From Acidobacteriota bacterium (GTDB taxonomy: Bacteria > Acidobacteriota > Terriglobia > Bryobacterales > Bryobacteraceae), in assembly GCA_016213775.1 (NCBI GenBank), contig JACQZR010000160.1, positions 1 to 55,712 on the forward strand: DNA of 55,712 bases, read 5' to 3'. Shown piece after piece: positions 25,230 to 33,968 of the stretch (its first letter is position 1; each line of letters starts with the position of its first letter). The notes under the pieces were generated by a model. It saw only the letters and a list, made by a program, of their open reading frames with translations, had not been told where the DNA came from and ran no database searches. A program made the translations under genes and the position numbers.

Positions 25230-26306
25230 TTAGCGTGGGAACTTCGACGCGTCCATCCCAGGGATGATCCGTACAGCGTTCTTGTAGTAGATCTTCTTCA
25301 GCACTTCATCCGGCAGTTCCAGCCCGTACATTTTCCAGATACCGTGATATTTCCGGTCATGATCAAAATACTCGTCGGCTGTCTCCAGCGTCCGGAAATA
25401 GGTCCCGTACTCATCCTTCCGGTACGTGTCTTTCCCAAAGAGAATCCGGTCCTGGTACTTCGTCAGGAATGCGCGTGCAGTACGAGGCTGGCGGCCAAGC
25501 TCCTCAATCACGGCCGCGATTTCGGCGTAGACATTCGGCAGCCGGTCCAGCAGCGCCCCGAGCCCGGGGAGATTATTCCCCAGCCAGCCCAAATGCGCGT
25601 TGATGAAGATCGTGTTCGGATGGCGCGCAAATAACCGGTGCTGCTCGGCCATCAGATCCTCCCACGAGGGGTACTTGTCCGGTGTCCGGCCGCGCCCGGG
25701 ATAGAGCTTCAGTTCCAGCCACCGTTCGTTGTTCTTGTCCATCGGCAAAAACAACCCCAGCGGCTCGGCGGTGTGAATCAGCACCGGCGCTTTATACTTC
25801 GCGCACATCTGAAAAACCTTGTCGAACCGCGGATCGTCCACCGGCATCCGCTTGCCCCTAGAGTCCTTTTGGTCCATCCCGAAATTCTTGAAGATCTTCA
25901 GCCCCTGCGCCCCGGCCTGAAAGTCTTTCTCAAGCTGAGCCGCCGCCCGCGTCTCATAGTCGGCGCCATCAATGTCGCTGAAATCGATGTTGGCGAACAC
26001 CACCACCCGGTCCGGATACTTCTTCTTCTGCCGCTCGATGTTTTCCGCCAACCGCGTCCCGTTCCCGCCGCTCAGCATCACCATCACTCGCATGTTGATG
26101 TCGTCCATCTCGCCAATCAGCTTGTCGAGTTGCGCGCCGCCGGCCCGGTTCTGATGATTGTGCACATCGATGAACGGGAACCTCGCCCGCGGAACCTTGT
26201 GCTCCGGCACCACCAGAAGAGATTTCGGATTGTACTCCTCCACCGTCAGATTCTGATTCTGAGCCCACGCGGCAACACACACCAGTCCTGTGACAAGAAA
26301 GCGCAT
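25230..26306 (-). CDS. Secreted amidohydrolase-family (amidohydrolase 2) protein
   Basis: A 358-residue TIM-barrel metal hydrolase. A signal peptide covers residues 1-15 (MRFLVTGLVCVAAWA). The metal site starts with DVHNH (H49 and H51), and further blocks are PVLIHTAEP, NTIFINAHLGWLG and RILFGKDTYR, as in the amidohydrolase 2 (PF04909) family of decarboxylases and hydrolases. The ATG at 26306 is chosen for the signal peptide; 93 open codons upstream overlap a convergent-side gene and are not credible. It is convergent with the AlbA_2 gene (9 bases) and divergent from the Cys-rich gene (15 bases). Substrate unknown. Confidence 0.85.
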   Translation of the reverse strand: MRFLVTGLVCVAAWAQNQNLTVEEYNPKSLLVVPEHKVPRARFPFIDVHNHQNRAGGAQLDKLIGEMDDINMRVMVMLSGGNGTRLAENIERQKKKYPDRVVVFANIDFSDIDGADYETRAAAQLEKDFQAGAQGLKIFKNFGMDQKDSRGKRMPVDDPRFDKVFQMCAKYKAPVLIHTAEPLGLFLPMDKNNERWLELKLYPGRGRTPDKYPSWEDLMAEQHRLFARHPNTIFINAHLGWLGNNLPGLGALLDRLPNVYAEIAAVIEELGRQPRTARAFLTKYQDRILFGKDTYRKDEYGTYFRTLETADEYFDHDRKYHGIWKMYGLELPDEVLKKIYYKNAVRIIPGMDASKFPR

Positions 26307-26321
26307 GAAGGTTAGTGTATC

Positions 26322-27002
26322 GTGAACCAAAGGCGATGTTACGATACCCATGTGAGTTGCCGAATCTGCGAGACGCGCAAACCGCGCCGCTTCTGTCCTG
26401 GTCTCAACGCCGACATCTGCGCGCCCTGCTGCGGAACCGAACGCGAGAACACCGTCACTTGCCCTTTGGATTGCGAGTATCTCATCGAGGCCCGCAAGCA
26501 CGAGCGTTACGACGCGCCCGACCCGGCCGCGCTCCCCAACAAGGACATCCGTGTGAGCGAGGAATTCCTCCAGGAGCACGACCACCTTGTCGGCTTCCTC
26601 TTTGAGGCCCTCCTTGACGGTGCGCTCAAGGTGGAAGGTTCCTCAGACCGCGATCTGCGTGACACCCTCGAAGCGCTCATCAAAACCTACCGCACTCGCC
26701 AGAGCGGTCTGATCTACGAAACGCGCCCAGAAAATCCTTACGCAGGCACGATTCAGGAGTCGGTCAATCAGCGCATCGAACAGTTCCGCGAGGCCCTTAC
26801 GCGCGAGTCCGGCATGACCACACTGCGCGACACCGACATCCTCGGCGTGCTCGTCTTCCTGCAGCGCATCGCCCTGCATTGGGACAACAAACGCACGCGC
26901 GGACGCTCCTTCCTGTCGTTCCTCGTTGAGCGCCATTTCGAACAGATGGCCCGGATGCCAAAGAAACCGGCCGGGGGCGATTCGCCCTTGCTGGTCGGCT
27001 GA
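26322..27002 (+). CDS. Cys-rich zinc-binding hypothetical protein
   Basis: A 226-residue soluble protein. The first 55 residues contain nine Cys: C6, C13, C16, C25, C33, C36, C37, C47 and C51, in blocks CRICETRKPRRFC and DICAPCCGTE. They probably bind one or two zinc ions. The remaining 170 residues are helical and contain DTLEALIKTYRTRQSGLIYE. I do not recognise a named family. The GTG at 26322 (GAAGG upstream) gives the full Cys set; a GTG ten codons later would lose C6. The start is only 15 bases from the start of the divergent amidohydrolase gene. Function unknown. Confidence 0.75.
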   Translation: MNQRRCYDTHVSCRICETRKPRRFCPGLNADICAPCCGTERENTVTCPLDCEYLIEARKHERYDAPDPAALPNKDIRVSEEFLQEHDHLVGFLFEALLDGALKVEGSSDRDLRDTLEALIKTYRTRQSGLIYETRPENPYAGTIQESVNQRIEQFREALTRESGMTTLRDTDILGVLVFLQRIALHWDNKRTRGRSFLSFLVERHFEQMARMPKKPAGGDSPLLVG

Positions 27003-27013
27003 AGCGCAGGGGC

Positions 27014-28132
27014 CTACTGCTTCACGATCGGGATCTCTTTGGTTCCGCCTTCCATCCCCTGGATCACAACGGTCTTCCTCCTGGGTGGCTCCGGGGCCGC
27101 GGGCGCCCGCTTTACCAATGCCTCCCCGAACAGCCTGGCATCCGCCCTCGCATACAGCCGCACCGAAGTCCCCTTCACTTCCTTCTTCAAATCGCCCGCG
27201 AAGGACGCCGCCAACTCGCCCAGCGCAGGTACAGATGCGGGATTGGTGTGCAGGTCCGCCAGCAGTTTGTTCGCAGCCGCCACACTCGCAGTATCAATCC
27301 ACGCTTCCGTCACCATCTCCTCGCGCATCGTCAGTCCGATGGTCGCCCTGGTGAACGCCGGCACCGCCACCCCCGGCTTGATGGCAAAGACTGGCGCCAC
27401 GTTCAGGAACGACCGGTCCATCGACATCCAGATATCGCTCCACGCCGCGACGTCCCGCACCCGCTGCTCCTTCATTGTCACCGGTCCCGGCGTGATCACC
27501 CGTTGAATGGCGTAATGAACCGCATTCCACTCGCCGATAACGATGGTCCTCGGATCCAGATACCGGACGGGCGCGGTGTGCCCGCGCACCAGCGATTGCG
27601 GCTTATCCCCGCGAACGAGTAGCAGCATGTCCGGCTTCCCTCCCGGAGCCATGCGCATCGAGACCATCAGCAGTTCCACACCACTTAACTCCTGCTTTGC
27701 CGATTCAATGCCGGCGCCTCCCGGAAGCATCCCGCCGAACACCTTCCACAGCCCGTCTACCATGGGCGAATTCAACAGCGCCTGGAGCCGCATCGAAAAG
27801 ATCATCCCCGCGTTCGGATGCGCGAATCGCCACAAAGGAGATCCCTCTGGCAACACCTGGGCACTCGCCGGAGGTACCGCGGACACCGCCGTCCCACTGG
27901 CAACCTTCGTCGCCGGACCAACCCCCTTGATCACCGGAGCCCCGGTCAGCCCAGCCGTCATCGCCTTCGCCATCCCTGCCTTATCGCCCCGTGCGTATGC
28001 CCGGCAATACTCGCCCGTCTTGTTCTTCTGGCAGTATTCGTCGATCCAACTACGGGTCTGGATCTTGTCCCATTGCCCGCTGCAGGGAAACGCCAGCAGC
28101 GCAAAAACAACAAAACGGCTTCGGAAGTGCAT
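27014..28132 (-). CDS. Secreted hypothetical protein
   Basis: A 372-residue exported protein with a signal peptide (MHFRSRFVVFALLAFPCSGQ). The mature N-terminus has a small block with two Cys (DEYCQKNKTGEYCRAYARGDK). Residues 95-340 look like a beta-rich domain with FAHPNAGMIFSMRLQALL and LDPRTIVIGE. This resembles large acidobacterial families of secreted proteins of unknown role. It is convergent with the Cys-rich gene (12 bases) and divergent from thrS (96 bases). No catalytic motif is seen. I cannot assign a function. Confidence 0.75.
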   Translation of the reverse strand: MHFRSRFVVFALLAFPCSGQWDKIQTRSWIDEYCQKNKTGEYCRAYARGDKAGMAKAMTAGLTGAPVIKGVGPATKVASGTAVSAVPPASAQVLPEGSPLWRFAHPNAGMIFSMRLQALLNSPMVDGLWKVFGGMLPGGAGIESAKQELSGVELLMVSMRMAPGGKPDMLLLVRGDKPQSLVRGHTAPVRYLDPRTIVIGEWNAVHYAIQRVITPGPVTMKEQRVRDVAAWSDIWMSMDRSFLNVAPVFAIKPGVAVPAFTRATIGLTMREEMVTEAWIDTASVAAANKLLADLHTNPASVPALGELAASFAGDLKKEVKGTSVRLYARADARLFGEALVKRAPAAPEPPRRKTVVIQGMEGGTKEIPIVKQ

Positions 28133-28228
28133 GGAAGTGTCCTATCCCATCCATCGGCGAACAGCGGCCCGGCCTGCATCGAGGGAACACCTGAGCGCCC
28201 ACAATGCTAACCTGAAAAATTACCCCTT

Positions 28229-30169
28229 ATGAGCACGATTCAAGTTACTCTGCCGGATGGCAGCCGGCACGAATACCCCGCAGGCTCGTCCCCTCTCGAC
28301 GTCGCCAAAGCCATCAGCCCGCGCCTGGCTGATGCCGCCCTCGTCGCCCGTGTCAACGGAACGCTCTACGATCTCACCCGCCCCCTTGAATCAGACGCCA
28401 CCGTCGAACTCCTCACCTCCAGGAACCCCGAGGCTCTCGAAGTTTACCGCCACTCAACGGCCCACCTGCTCGCTGCCGCGGTACTCGAGCTTTACCCCGA
28501 AACCAAACTCGGCATCGGCCCGCCCACCGAGGCCGGCTTCTTCTATGATTTCCAGCGCGAAACCGCCTTCACTCCTGAAGACCTCGACAAACTCGAAGCC
28601 AAGATGTGGGAGATTCAGAAGCGCGACCTCCCCTACGGCCGCACTCTCACTCCCAAGGCCGAGGGCCTGGCCAAGTACCGCGAAACCGGCGAGCACATGA
28701 AGTGCGAGCTGATTGAAGAGAAGGCCGACGACATCTTCACCGAATACACTCTTGGCCCCAACTTCATCGACTTCTGCCGCGGACCACACGTCCCCTCCAC
28801 CTCGAAAATCAAAGCCTTCAAGCTGCTCTCCATCGCCGGAGCTTACTGGAAGGGTGACGAAAAGAACCACCAGATGCAGCGCATCTACGGCACGGCCTTC
28901 TTTACGCAAAAGGAGCTCGACGAGCACCTCAAACAAATCGAAGAAGCCCGCAAGCGCGACCACCGCAAACTCGGCGCCGAACTCGACCTCTTCTCCATCC
29001 AGGAACTTGCCGGACCCGGACTGATCTTCTTCCATCCCAAGGGCGGGACCATCCGCAAGGAGCTCGAAGACTGGATGCGCGATCAGTACGTCAAGCGCGG
29101 CTACTCGCTCGTCTACACCCCCCACATCGCCCGGTCCGATCTGTGGAAGACGTCCGGCCACTATAACTTCTACGCCGAAAACATGTTCAAACGGATGGAG
29201 CTCGATGACGCCGAGTATCAGCTCAAGCCGATGAACTGCCCGTTCCACATCCTCATCTACCGCGACCGCCAGCGCAGCTACCGCGACCTCCCCGTCCGCC
29301 TCGGCGAGCTCGGCACCGTCTATCGCTACGAGCGGTCCGGCGTCATGCACGGCCTTTTTCGCGTCCGCGGCTTTACGCAGGATGACGCCCATATCTTCTG
29401 CCGGCCCGATCAGATCGAGGACGAAATCGTGAACTGTCTCGAATTCGCCGCCGACACTTTGAAAACCTTCGGCTTCAACGCCTACGACGCCGAGCTCTCC
29501 ACCTGGGACAAAGGCGTTTCCGGCAAGTACGACGGCACTCCGGAACAATGGGAACTCGCCGAGAACGCGCTCCGCAATGCCACCGAGCGCCTCGGCATCA
29601 AGGCCACCTTCATGGCCGACGAAGCCGCCTTCTACGGCCCCAAAATCGACGTCAAACTTGTCGACGCGATCGGCCGGCGCTGGCAGCTTTCCACGGTCCA
29701 ATTCGACTTCACGCTCCCTCGCCGCTTCGGCCTGGAATACATCGGCGAGGATGGCAAAGCCCATCAGCCGCTGATGTGCCACCGCGCCCTGTTCGGTTCC
29801 GTGGAGCGTTTCTTCGGCATCCTTGTGGAACACTACGCCGGAGCTTTCCCCGTCTGGCTCGCCCCCACTCAAACGGTGGTTATGCCCATCACGGACCGCT
29901 CACTCGAATACGCCCAGCAGGTCCACAAGAAACTCGTCGAGGCCGGACTCCGTTCCGAGCTCGACGACCGCAAGGAAAAGGTGAACCTCAAGATTCGCGA
30001 CGCCCAGATGCAGAAGGTGCCCTTCATGCTCGTGGTGGGCGACCGCGAAGCCGCCAACGGGACGGTCTCCGTACGCAACCGCAAACACGGCGATCAGGGA
30101 GTGAAGCCGCTCGACGATTTTCTCGCTGAGGCCAAAGCGCTGATCGCTGCCAAGACTCCGGTCGAATAA
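28229..30169 (+). CDS. thrS: Threonyl-tRNA synthetase
   Basis: A 646-residue class II aminoacyl-tRNA synthetase, usual length. Residues 1-63 form the TGS domain (IQVTLPDGSRHEYPAG), the editing domain contains H75-x-x-x-H79 (YRHSTAHLL), and the catalytic domain has the zinc ligand C337 in KPMNCPFH, the motif 2 RYERSGVMHGLFRVRGF and the end of motif 3 around GSVERFFGILVEH. The C-terminal anticodon-binding domain begins near PVWLAPTQTVVMPI. It attaches threonine to its tRNA and hydrolyses mischarged Ser. Only 96 bases separate it from the divergent gene, too short for a T-box leader. The 195 bases after it contain at most the doubtful small frame. Confidence 0.97.
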   Translation: MSTIQVTLPDGSRHEYPAGSSPLDVAKAISPRLADAALVARVNGTLYDLTRPLESDATVELLTSRNPEALEVYRHSTAHLLAAAVLELYPETKLGIGPPTEAGFFYDFQRETAFTPEDLDKLEAKMWEIQKRDLPYGRTLTPKAEGLAKYRETGEHMKCELIEEKADDIFTEYTLGPNFIDFCRGPHVPSTSKIKAFKLLSIAGAYWKGDEKNHQMQRIYGTAFFTQKELDEHLKQIEEARKRDHRKLGAELDLFSIQELAGPGLIFFHPKGGTIRKELEDWMRDQYVKRGYSLVYTPHIARSDLWKTSGHYNFYAENMFKRMELDDAEYQLKPMNCPFHILIYRDRQRSYRDLPVRLGELGTVYRYERSGVMHGLFRVRGFTQDDAHIFCRPDQIEDEIVNCLEFAADTLKTFGFNAYDAELSTWDKGVSGKYDGTPEQWELAENALRNATERLGIKATFMADEAAFYGPKIDVKLVDAIGRRWQLSTVQFDFTLPRRFGLEYIGEDGKAHQPLMCHRALFGSVERFFGILVEHYAGAFPVWLAPTQTVVMPITDRSLEYAQQVHKKLVEAGLRSELDDRKEKVNLKIRDAQMQKVPFMLVVGDREAANGTVSVRNRKHGDQGVKPLDDFLAEAKALIAAKTPVE

Positions 30170-30181
30170 CATGCCCGCGTT

Positions 30182-30367
30182 TTAGGGACGCTCATCGGCC
30201 AAAGGTTTTCCCGGTTGCGGACAGTTTGAAGCGGGGCGTCTCCCGTAGCCGCGTCCTGCGCCGCGCCGATCCCCCTGGCCCGGCTGCTGGAATTTCAACG
30301 GCTTCAAGAAGGCCGACGAGGGCGTCGGCCGCGGTCGCGGGGGACCGCCCCACAAAATCTTCTTCAC
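30182..30367 (-). CDS. Possible small basic Pro/Gly-rich protein
   Basis: A 61-residue frame. The GTG start overlaps the stop codon of the iron-sulfur gene (GTGA), which suggests coupled translation. The sequence starts MKKILWGGPPRPRPTPSS and is rich in Pro, Gly and Arg with no domain. Composition is what an out-of-frame read in GC-rich DNA can give, so it may not be real. If real, it would be the last gene of the DUF2202 operon. Otherwise the 195 bases here hold nothing recognisable. Confidence 0.3.
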   Translation of the reverse strand: MKKILWGGPPRPRPTPSSAFLKPLKFQQPGQGDRRGAGRGYGRRPASNCPQPGKPLADERP

Positions 30368-31779
30368 GGCCGCGTCGTCCGCCACGCTTTCACCGCCTCC
30401 CGCACATCCTCAATCGACTTGCCCTCCGCGTGCAGAAACTCCCGCACCGGTTTCCGCGCATCTACCTCGGCGCTCAAACCCAGCCGCTCCACCAGCCACT
30501 GCTTGGGAACACCCGTCTTCATGACAATCTCATTCAGCGTCATGAAGCCCTTCACTTCCGGCTCCTCGCCGCCAGGCACATGAGAACTGGTCTTGCGCGC
30601 CGGTCCACCAGGCCGCACAAAACCACGCACGACCTCCCGCAACTGGTCCGGTTCAAACGCAATGTTGTAGGTCTTTGCAATCTGATTCACGCGCGTGTTC
30701 GAGTCCACATTTCGCGGCAGCCGCGCCGCGTCATACAGTTTCTCCAGCGGAATTCCATATCCCGTGCTGATCTCCCGGGGACTCATCCACCCACGGATCT
30801 GATCCGGATCCAACTGCCCCGCCGCATTCACAAAACTCACCCCCTCCGGCTTCGTCCGCCAGTGCCCGGACACTTTGCTCACCAGGATCATCGATGCGAA
30901 CCCAAGCAGCAGCAGCGCCGCATAGGACCCGTGCGAGAAACTCCACTTCCATCCCTTAAGCGAAAGCACATTCGGCCGCGGGCAGTTCGCCACGCACTCC
31001 AGACAGTGGTTGCACTCCACATCCCGGATCTGCCGCCGCGTGAGAAACTCCACGTGCGCGAAGCATTTCTGCCGGCAGACATTGCACCCCTTGCATCCCT
31101 CGTCCTCGCGCGTTACCTTCGTCAATCCAAGCTTGCCCACCAGCCCGATCACCGCGCCAAGCGGGCAGGCAAACCGGCAGAAGAACCGTTCGTACTTCAA
31201 CGACCCCACCAGCACCACGCCTAGCGCGGCGTATGCGAACGGCATCTCGGACATCCCGCTGCCCAAATGGAAGAACGCCAGAAACGGATCGTAGGGCCTC
31301 CACACCAGCGTCCCAAGGTGCCACGTGAATCCCACGATCACCACCAGCAGCACATACTTCAAGTACGCCAGCCGCCGAACCCACACGCCATCCGGGTTGT
31401 AGCGCTTCCTGAAGATCTTCCGCCCCAACAACCCCAGCCACTCCTGCACGCTTCCAAAGGGGCAAACCCATCCGCAGAATCCCCGGCTGAACAGCAGCGT
31501 CAACAGCAGCACAGCGGCCATCAGAATCATCGCCGACGGTTCAATCCGCCTGACGTAGCCGCCTGACGTCAGGAAATAGTAGAGGTTCTCGATGCCGCCA
31601 AACGGGCAGTACGCCTCCACCGAGGGGCTTCCATTCGGCCCGCCGCCCTTCACCTGGTGGTCCCACGCCACATGCACCAAAAAAGCAAAAAAGAAAAACA
31701 TCACCGCATGCCGGATTATGCGCACGGATTTGTAGAAAGGCTTCTTCCCGCGTACCGGCTCAATCTGCGTCAAAGTCAT
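30364..31779 (-). CDS. NapH/NosR-like membrane 4Fe-4S protein with duplicated C-terminal helical domain
   Basis: A 471-residue membrane protein. Membrane segments are seen at about 22-40, 82-98, 138-158, 180-195 and 285-303. Two cytoplasmic CxxxC motifs follow segments (C102/C106 in FCGWVCPFG, C201/C205 in FCRFACPLG), as in NapH, NosR and CcoG. Two ferredoxin clusters follow: C229, C232, C235, C239 and C256, C259, C262, C266. The C-terminal 140 residues carry two copies of a helical module (329-387 and 410-466, each beginning GWMSPREISTGYGIP or GFMTLNEIVMKTGVP). It probably moves electrons between the quinone pool and an exported partner. It lies 73 bases after the DUF2202 gene. No start issue: ATG with the first membrane helix 20 residues in. 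Confidence 0.9.
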   Translation of the reverse strand: MTLTQIEPVRGKKPFYKSVRIIRHAVMFFFFAFLVHVAWDHQVKGGGPNGSPSVEAYCPFGGIENLYYFLTSGGYVRRIEPSAMILMAAVLLLTLLFSRGFCGWVCPFGSVQEWLGLLGRKIFRKRYNPDGVWVRRLAYLKYVLLVVIVGFTWHLGTLVWRPYDPFLAFFHLGSGMSEMPFAYAALGVVLVGSLKYERFFCRFACPLGAVIGLVGKLGLTKVTREDEGCKGCNVCRQKCFAHVEFLTRRQIRDVECNHCLECVANCPRPNVLSLKGWKWSFSHGSYAALLLLGFASMILVSKVSGHWRTKPEGVSFVNAAGQLDPDQIRGWMSPREISTGYGIPLEKLYDAARLPRNVDSNTRVNQIAKTYNIAFEPDQLREVVRGFVRPGGPARKTSSHVPGGEEPEVKGFMTLNEIVMKTGVPKQWLVERLGLSAEVDARKPVREFLHAEGKSIEDVREAVKAWRTTRP

Positions 31780-31852
31780 GATCGTTCTCCCCGTTATCGT
31801 GGACCGTGCGAAGGGGGCGGTGTTTTGTCCACCCCCTCGCGAAATCGCCGCA

Positions 31853-32419
31853 TTAGTTCGCCGTTGCGGTCAGGATCTCCAGCGTCGTCTCGAAAGCCTC
31901 CAGATGACTCAGCGATCCAGCCGTCAGATTCGTGTACATCGTCTTCAGGTCCACCTTTGCCGTCCCCACGAGCGCGCTCTCCAGGTCCGCAATGTCCTGT
32001 TTCTCAATCGCCACCCCAGCCGCGAGCGCCCCCTCCACCGACGCGGTTCCCTGCTCCATCAGCTTCGCGTACAACGCCGTCAGCGTTTCGTTCTTGTACA
32101 CGCCTGCCGGAAGATTCGCCGCTGGATCCTCCACCCCGTAGGCCGCTAGGAACGACCCCACCGCTTCAAAGTGCCTCGCCTCGCTTTTCGCAATGTTGTC
32201 GAAAATCCGGAGATTCCACTTCTCGTACAGCGCTGTGTAGACGTCGCGCGCCATTTTCTCCTCCTCGCGCATGAACTGCAGCACTTTGGTCTCCTCCGGG
32301 GTCAGCGGTGTCGAGGCAACCGGAATGCAACTCCCGCAAGTTCCCCGTTGCGCCATCACCGGCGTCACGGCCGCCGCGCCCATCAAAACCACAGCCGCCC
32401 ACATCAAGTTCGATTTCAT
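31853..32419 (-). CDS. Exported DUF2202 ferritin-like protein
   Basis: A 188-residue protein with a signal peptide (residues 1-23, ending PVMAQ). The mature start has C28-G-S-C31. A DUF2202 helical bundle follows; REEEKMARDVYTALYEKW (51-68) and KSEARHFEAVGSFL (79-92) provide Glu and His of the ferritin/rubrerythrin di-metal type. AAAGGA eight bases before the ATG supports this start. It lies 32 bases after the small secreted gene and 73 before the NapH-like gene, all on one strand. The family is known from soil and host-associated bacteria but its function is not established; a metal-storage or redox role is plausible. Upstream frame extension is not credible. Confidence 0.88.
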   Translation of the reverse strand: MKSNLMWAAVVLMGAAAVTPVMAQRGTCGSCIPVASTPLTPEETKVLQFMREEEKMARDVYTALYEKWNLRIFDNIAKSEARHFEAVGSFLAAYGVEDPAANLPAGVYKNETLTALYAKLMEQGTASVEGALAAGVAIEKQDIADLESALVGTAKVDLKTMYTNLTAGSLSHLEAFETTLEILTATAN

Positions 32420-32451
32420 GGCATTGTCCTTTCTTCTCGCCGTGTCCCCTC

Positions 32452-32682
32452 TTACCGCCGTCCCTTGCGCTGGCCCGCACCCGTGCCGCCGCCCGTACCC
32501 GGCGTGTGCAACGGTCCCGACCCATCCTGCGGACCCAATTTCTTTCCTTTGCTTGTCCCCGGATTCGGGTTTTGCGTTTGCCCCTGACGCGGTCCTGGCC
32601 GCTTCCCGCCTTGCGCCAGCGCGAGGTTCGCGCCCGCCATCATCATCACCACTGCCGTCATCGCTGCCAATGTCTTTTTCAT
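32452..32682 (-). CDS. Small secreted Gly/Pro-rich protein
   Basis: A 76-residue exported protein. The signal peptide covers residues 1-23 (MKKTLAAMTAVVMMMAGANLALA), and the mature 53 residues are basic and rich in Gly, Pro, Gln and Lys (RPGPRQGQTQNPNPG, then GTGGGTGAGQRKGRR). AAAGGAG just before the start codon is a very strong ribosome binding site. It is the first gene of the DUF2202/NapH-like run. The mature part looks disordered. I recognise no family. The 198-base gap upstream, shared with the divergent serine hydrolase gene, contains no further gene that I can support. Confidence 0.75.
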   Translation of the reverse strand: MKKTLAAMTAVVMMMAGANLALAQGGKRPGPRQGQTQNPNPGTSKGKKLGPQDGSGPLHTPGTGGGTGAGQRKGRR

Positions 32683-32880
32683 CTTTTAGGTCTCCTTTTT
32701 GACCTTGACCAAAGAAATGCAAGACGCTCGCCGATTCCCCTCCTTGAGCGGAATCAATCACTTCCACCACGGCCCAAGGGCTCTCCGCGCATAGTTTGCG
32801 CATTGCCTGATTCACCACTATGCAATCCATGCATTCAGGCGGTTCTGTCACGTAGCATGAGATGGAGGGAAGCACAACAA

Positions 32881-33954
32881 ATGATGCTGGCAATCTGGAT
32901 TCTCTTTTCAGGGCTGCTGTACAGCGCCACTCCGCAGGAAGTCGCAGAGAAGGCGAAGCTCGAACAACTGATGCGCGACATGCACGTTCCCGCTGTCAGT
33001 GTCGCGGTCCTGCAGAACGGAAAGATCGCCTGGGCGCACGCCTGGGGCGCAACCCCGGACACGCTGTTTCAAGCTGCTTCGATAAGCAAGCCCGTCGCCG
33101 CACTGGCCGCGCTGCACTTTTCCCAGTACGGCAACTTCACATTGGACGAGGACGTCAACGGCAAGCTCAAATCGTGGAAGGTGCCGGAGAACGAATTCAC
33201 GCGTGAAAAGAAAGTCACGTTACGCGGCATACTCAGCCATTCCGCGGGAATCACCGTACACGGCTTTCCGGGATACGCCACCGATGCGCCCATCCCGTCG
33301 GTAGTACAAATCCTGAACGGCGAGAAGCCGGCGAACACAGCCGCCATTCGTGTCGATGTGAAGCCAGGCTCACTGTACCGCTACTCAGGCGGCGGCTACA
33401 CCGTAATGCAGCAGTTGCTCATCGACCGTCTAGGCAAGCCATTCCCCGAAATCATGGATATGATTGTGCTGCGCAAACTCGGCATGACGAACTCGACCTA
33501 CGAACAGCCGCTGCCGACGGAGAAGGCCTCGCGGGCAGCAATCGCGCACGGCAGCGAAGGCAAGCCGATCACCGGAAAATGGCACGTCTATCCCGAGATG
33601 GCCGCCGCCGGACTCTGGACCACCCCCACCGATCTGGCGCGCTTCGCAATCGAGGTCCGCGAGGCCTGGCTCGGCCGGTCGAACAAGGTCATCGAACAGG
33701 GCACGGCGCGCCAGATGCTCACCCGCCAGGTGGGTAGTCACGGCCTTGGACCCAGTATTACCGGCAGCGGCAATGCACTGACATTCGGCCACGGTGGATC
33801 GAACGCCGGCTTCCGTTGCGGCTTCTCCATGGTGCTCAGCACCGGGCATGGTGCAGTGGTCATGACCAACGGCGACCGTGGTGGCCGTGTCGCTCAACAG
33901 GTGATCCTCAGTATTGCCGAATTGGACGGCTGGCCAACCGGGTGGGACAAGTGA
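32881..33954 (+). CDS. Exported class C beta-lactamase-like serine hydrolase
   Basis: A 357-residue protein of the serine beta-lactamase/penicillin-binding protein clan. The SxxK motif is S67-x-x-K70 in AASISKPVAAL, the second motif is Y168-S-G (YRYSGGGY, where class C enzymes have YxN) and the third is H304-G-G306 (FGHGGSNAG). A signal peptide of about 16 residues (MMLAIWILFSGLLYSA) precedes it. GGAGGG lies upstream of the paired ATG codons at 32881/32884. The function could be peptidoglycan, ester or D-amino-acid peptide hydrolysis. It is the first of five genes with gaps of 6-14 bases. Confidence 0.88.
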   Translation: MMLAIWILFSGLLYSATPQEVAEKAKLEQLMRDMHVPAVSVAVLQNGKIAWAHAWGATPDTLFQAASISKPVAALAALHFSQYGNFTLDEDVNGKLKSWKVPENEFTREKKVTLRGILSHSAGITVHGFPGYATDAPIPSVVQILNGEKPANTAAIRVDVKPGSLYRYSGGGYTVMQQLLIDRLGKPFPEIMDMIVLRKLGMTNSTYEQPLPTEKASRAAIAHGSEGKPITGKWHVYPEMAAAGLWTTPTDLARFAIEVREAWLGRSNKVIEQGTARQMLTRQVGSHGLGPSITGSGNALTFGHGGSNAGFRCGFSMVLSTGHGAVVMTNGDRGGRVAQQVILSIAELDGWPTGWDK

Positions 33955-33968
33955 CGTAAAATGGTAGG

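Noticed and set aside
28133-28228. T-box leader before thrS
   Set aside because: The gap is only 96 bases, and neither a T-box sequence nor an antiterminator fold was seen.
28454-29872. A 472-residue open frame on the minus strand inside thrS
   Set aside because: It mirrors thrS codons and contains no recognisable domain; thrS is certain.
30226-31224. A 332-residue plus-strand frame opposite the NapH-like gene
   Set aside because: Very rich in Arg, His and Pro, as expected from the reverse of a GC-rich gene; the iron-sulfur gene on the minus strand has clear motifs.
32683-32893. A minus-strand frame with CMDC upstream of the small secreted gene, like a glutaredoxin start
   Set aside because: Third-position GC is lower than in neighbouring genes, the only upstream starts are TTG or have no ribosome binding site, and it runs into the strong start region of the 76-residue gene.
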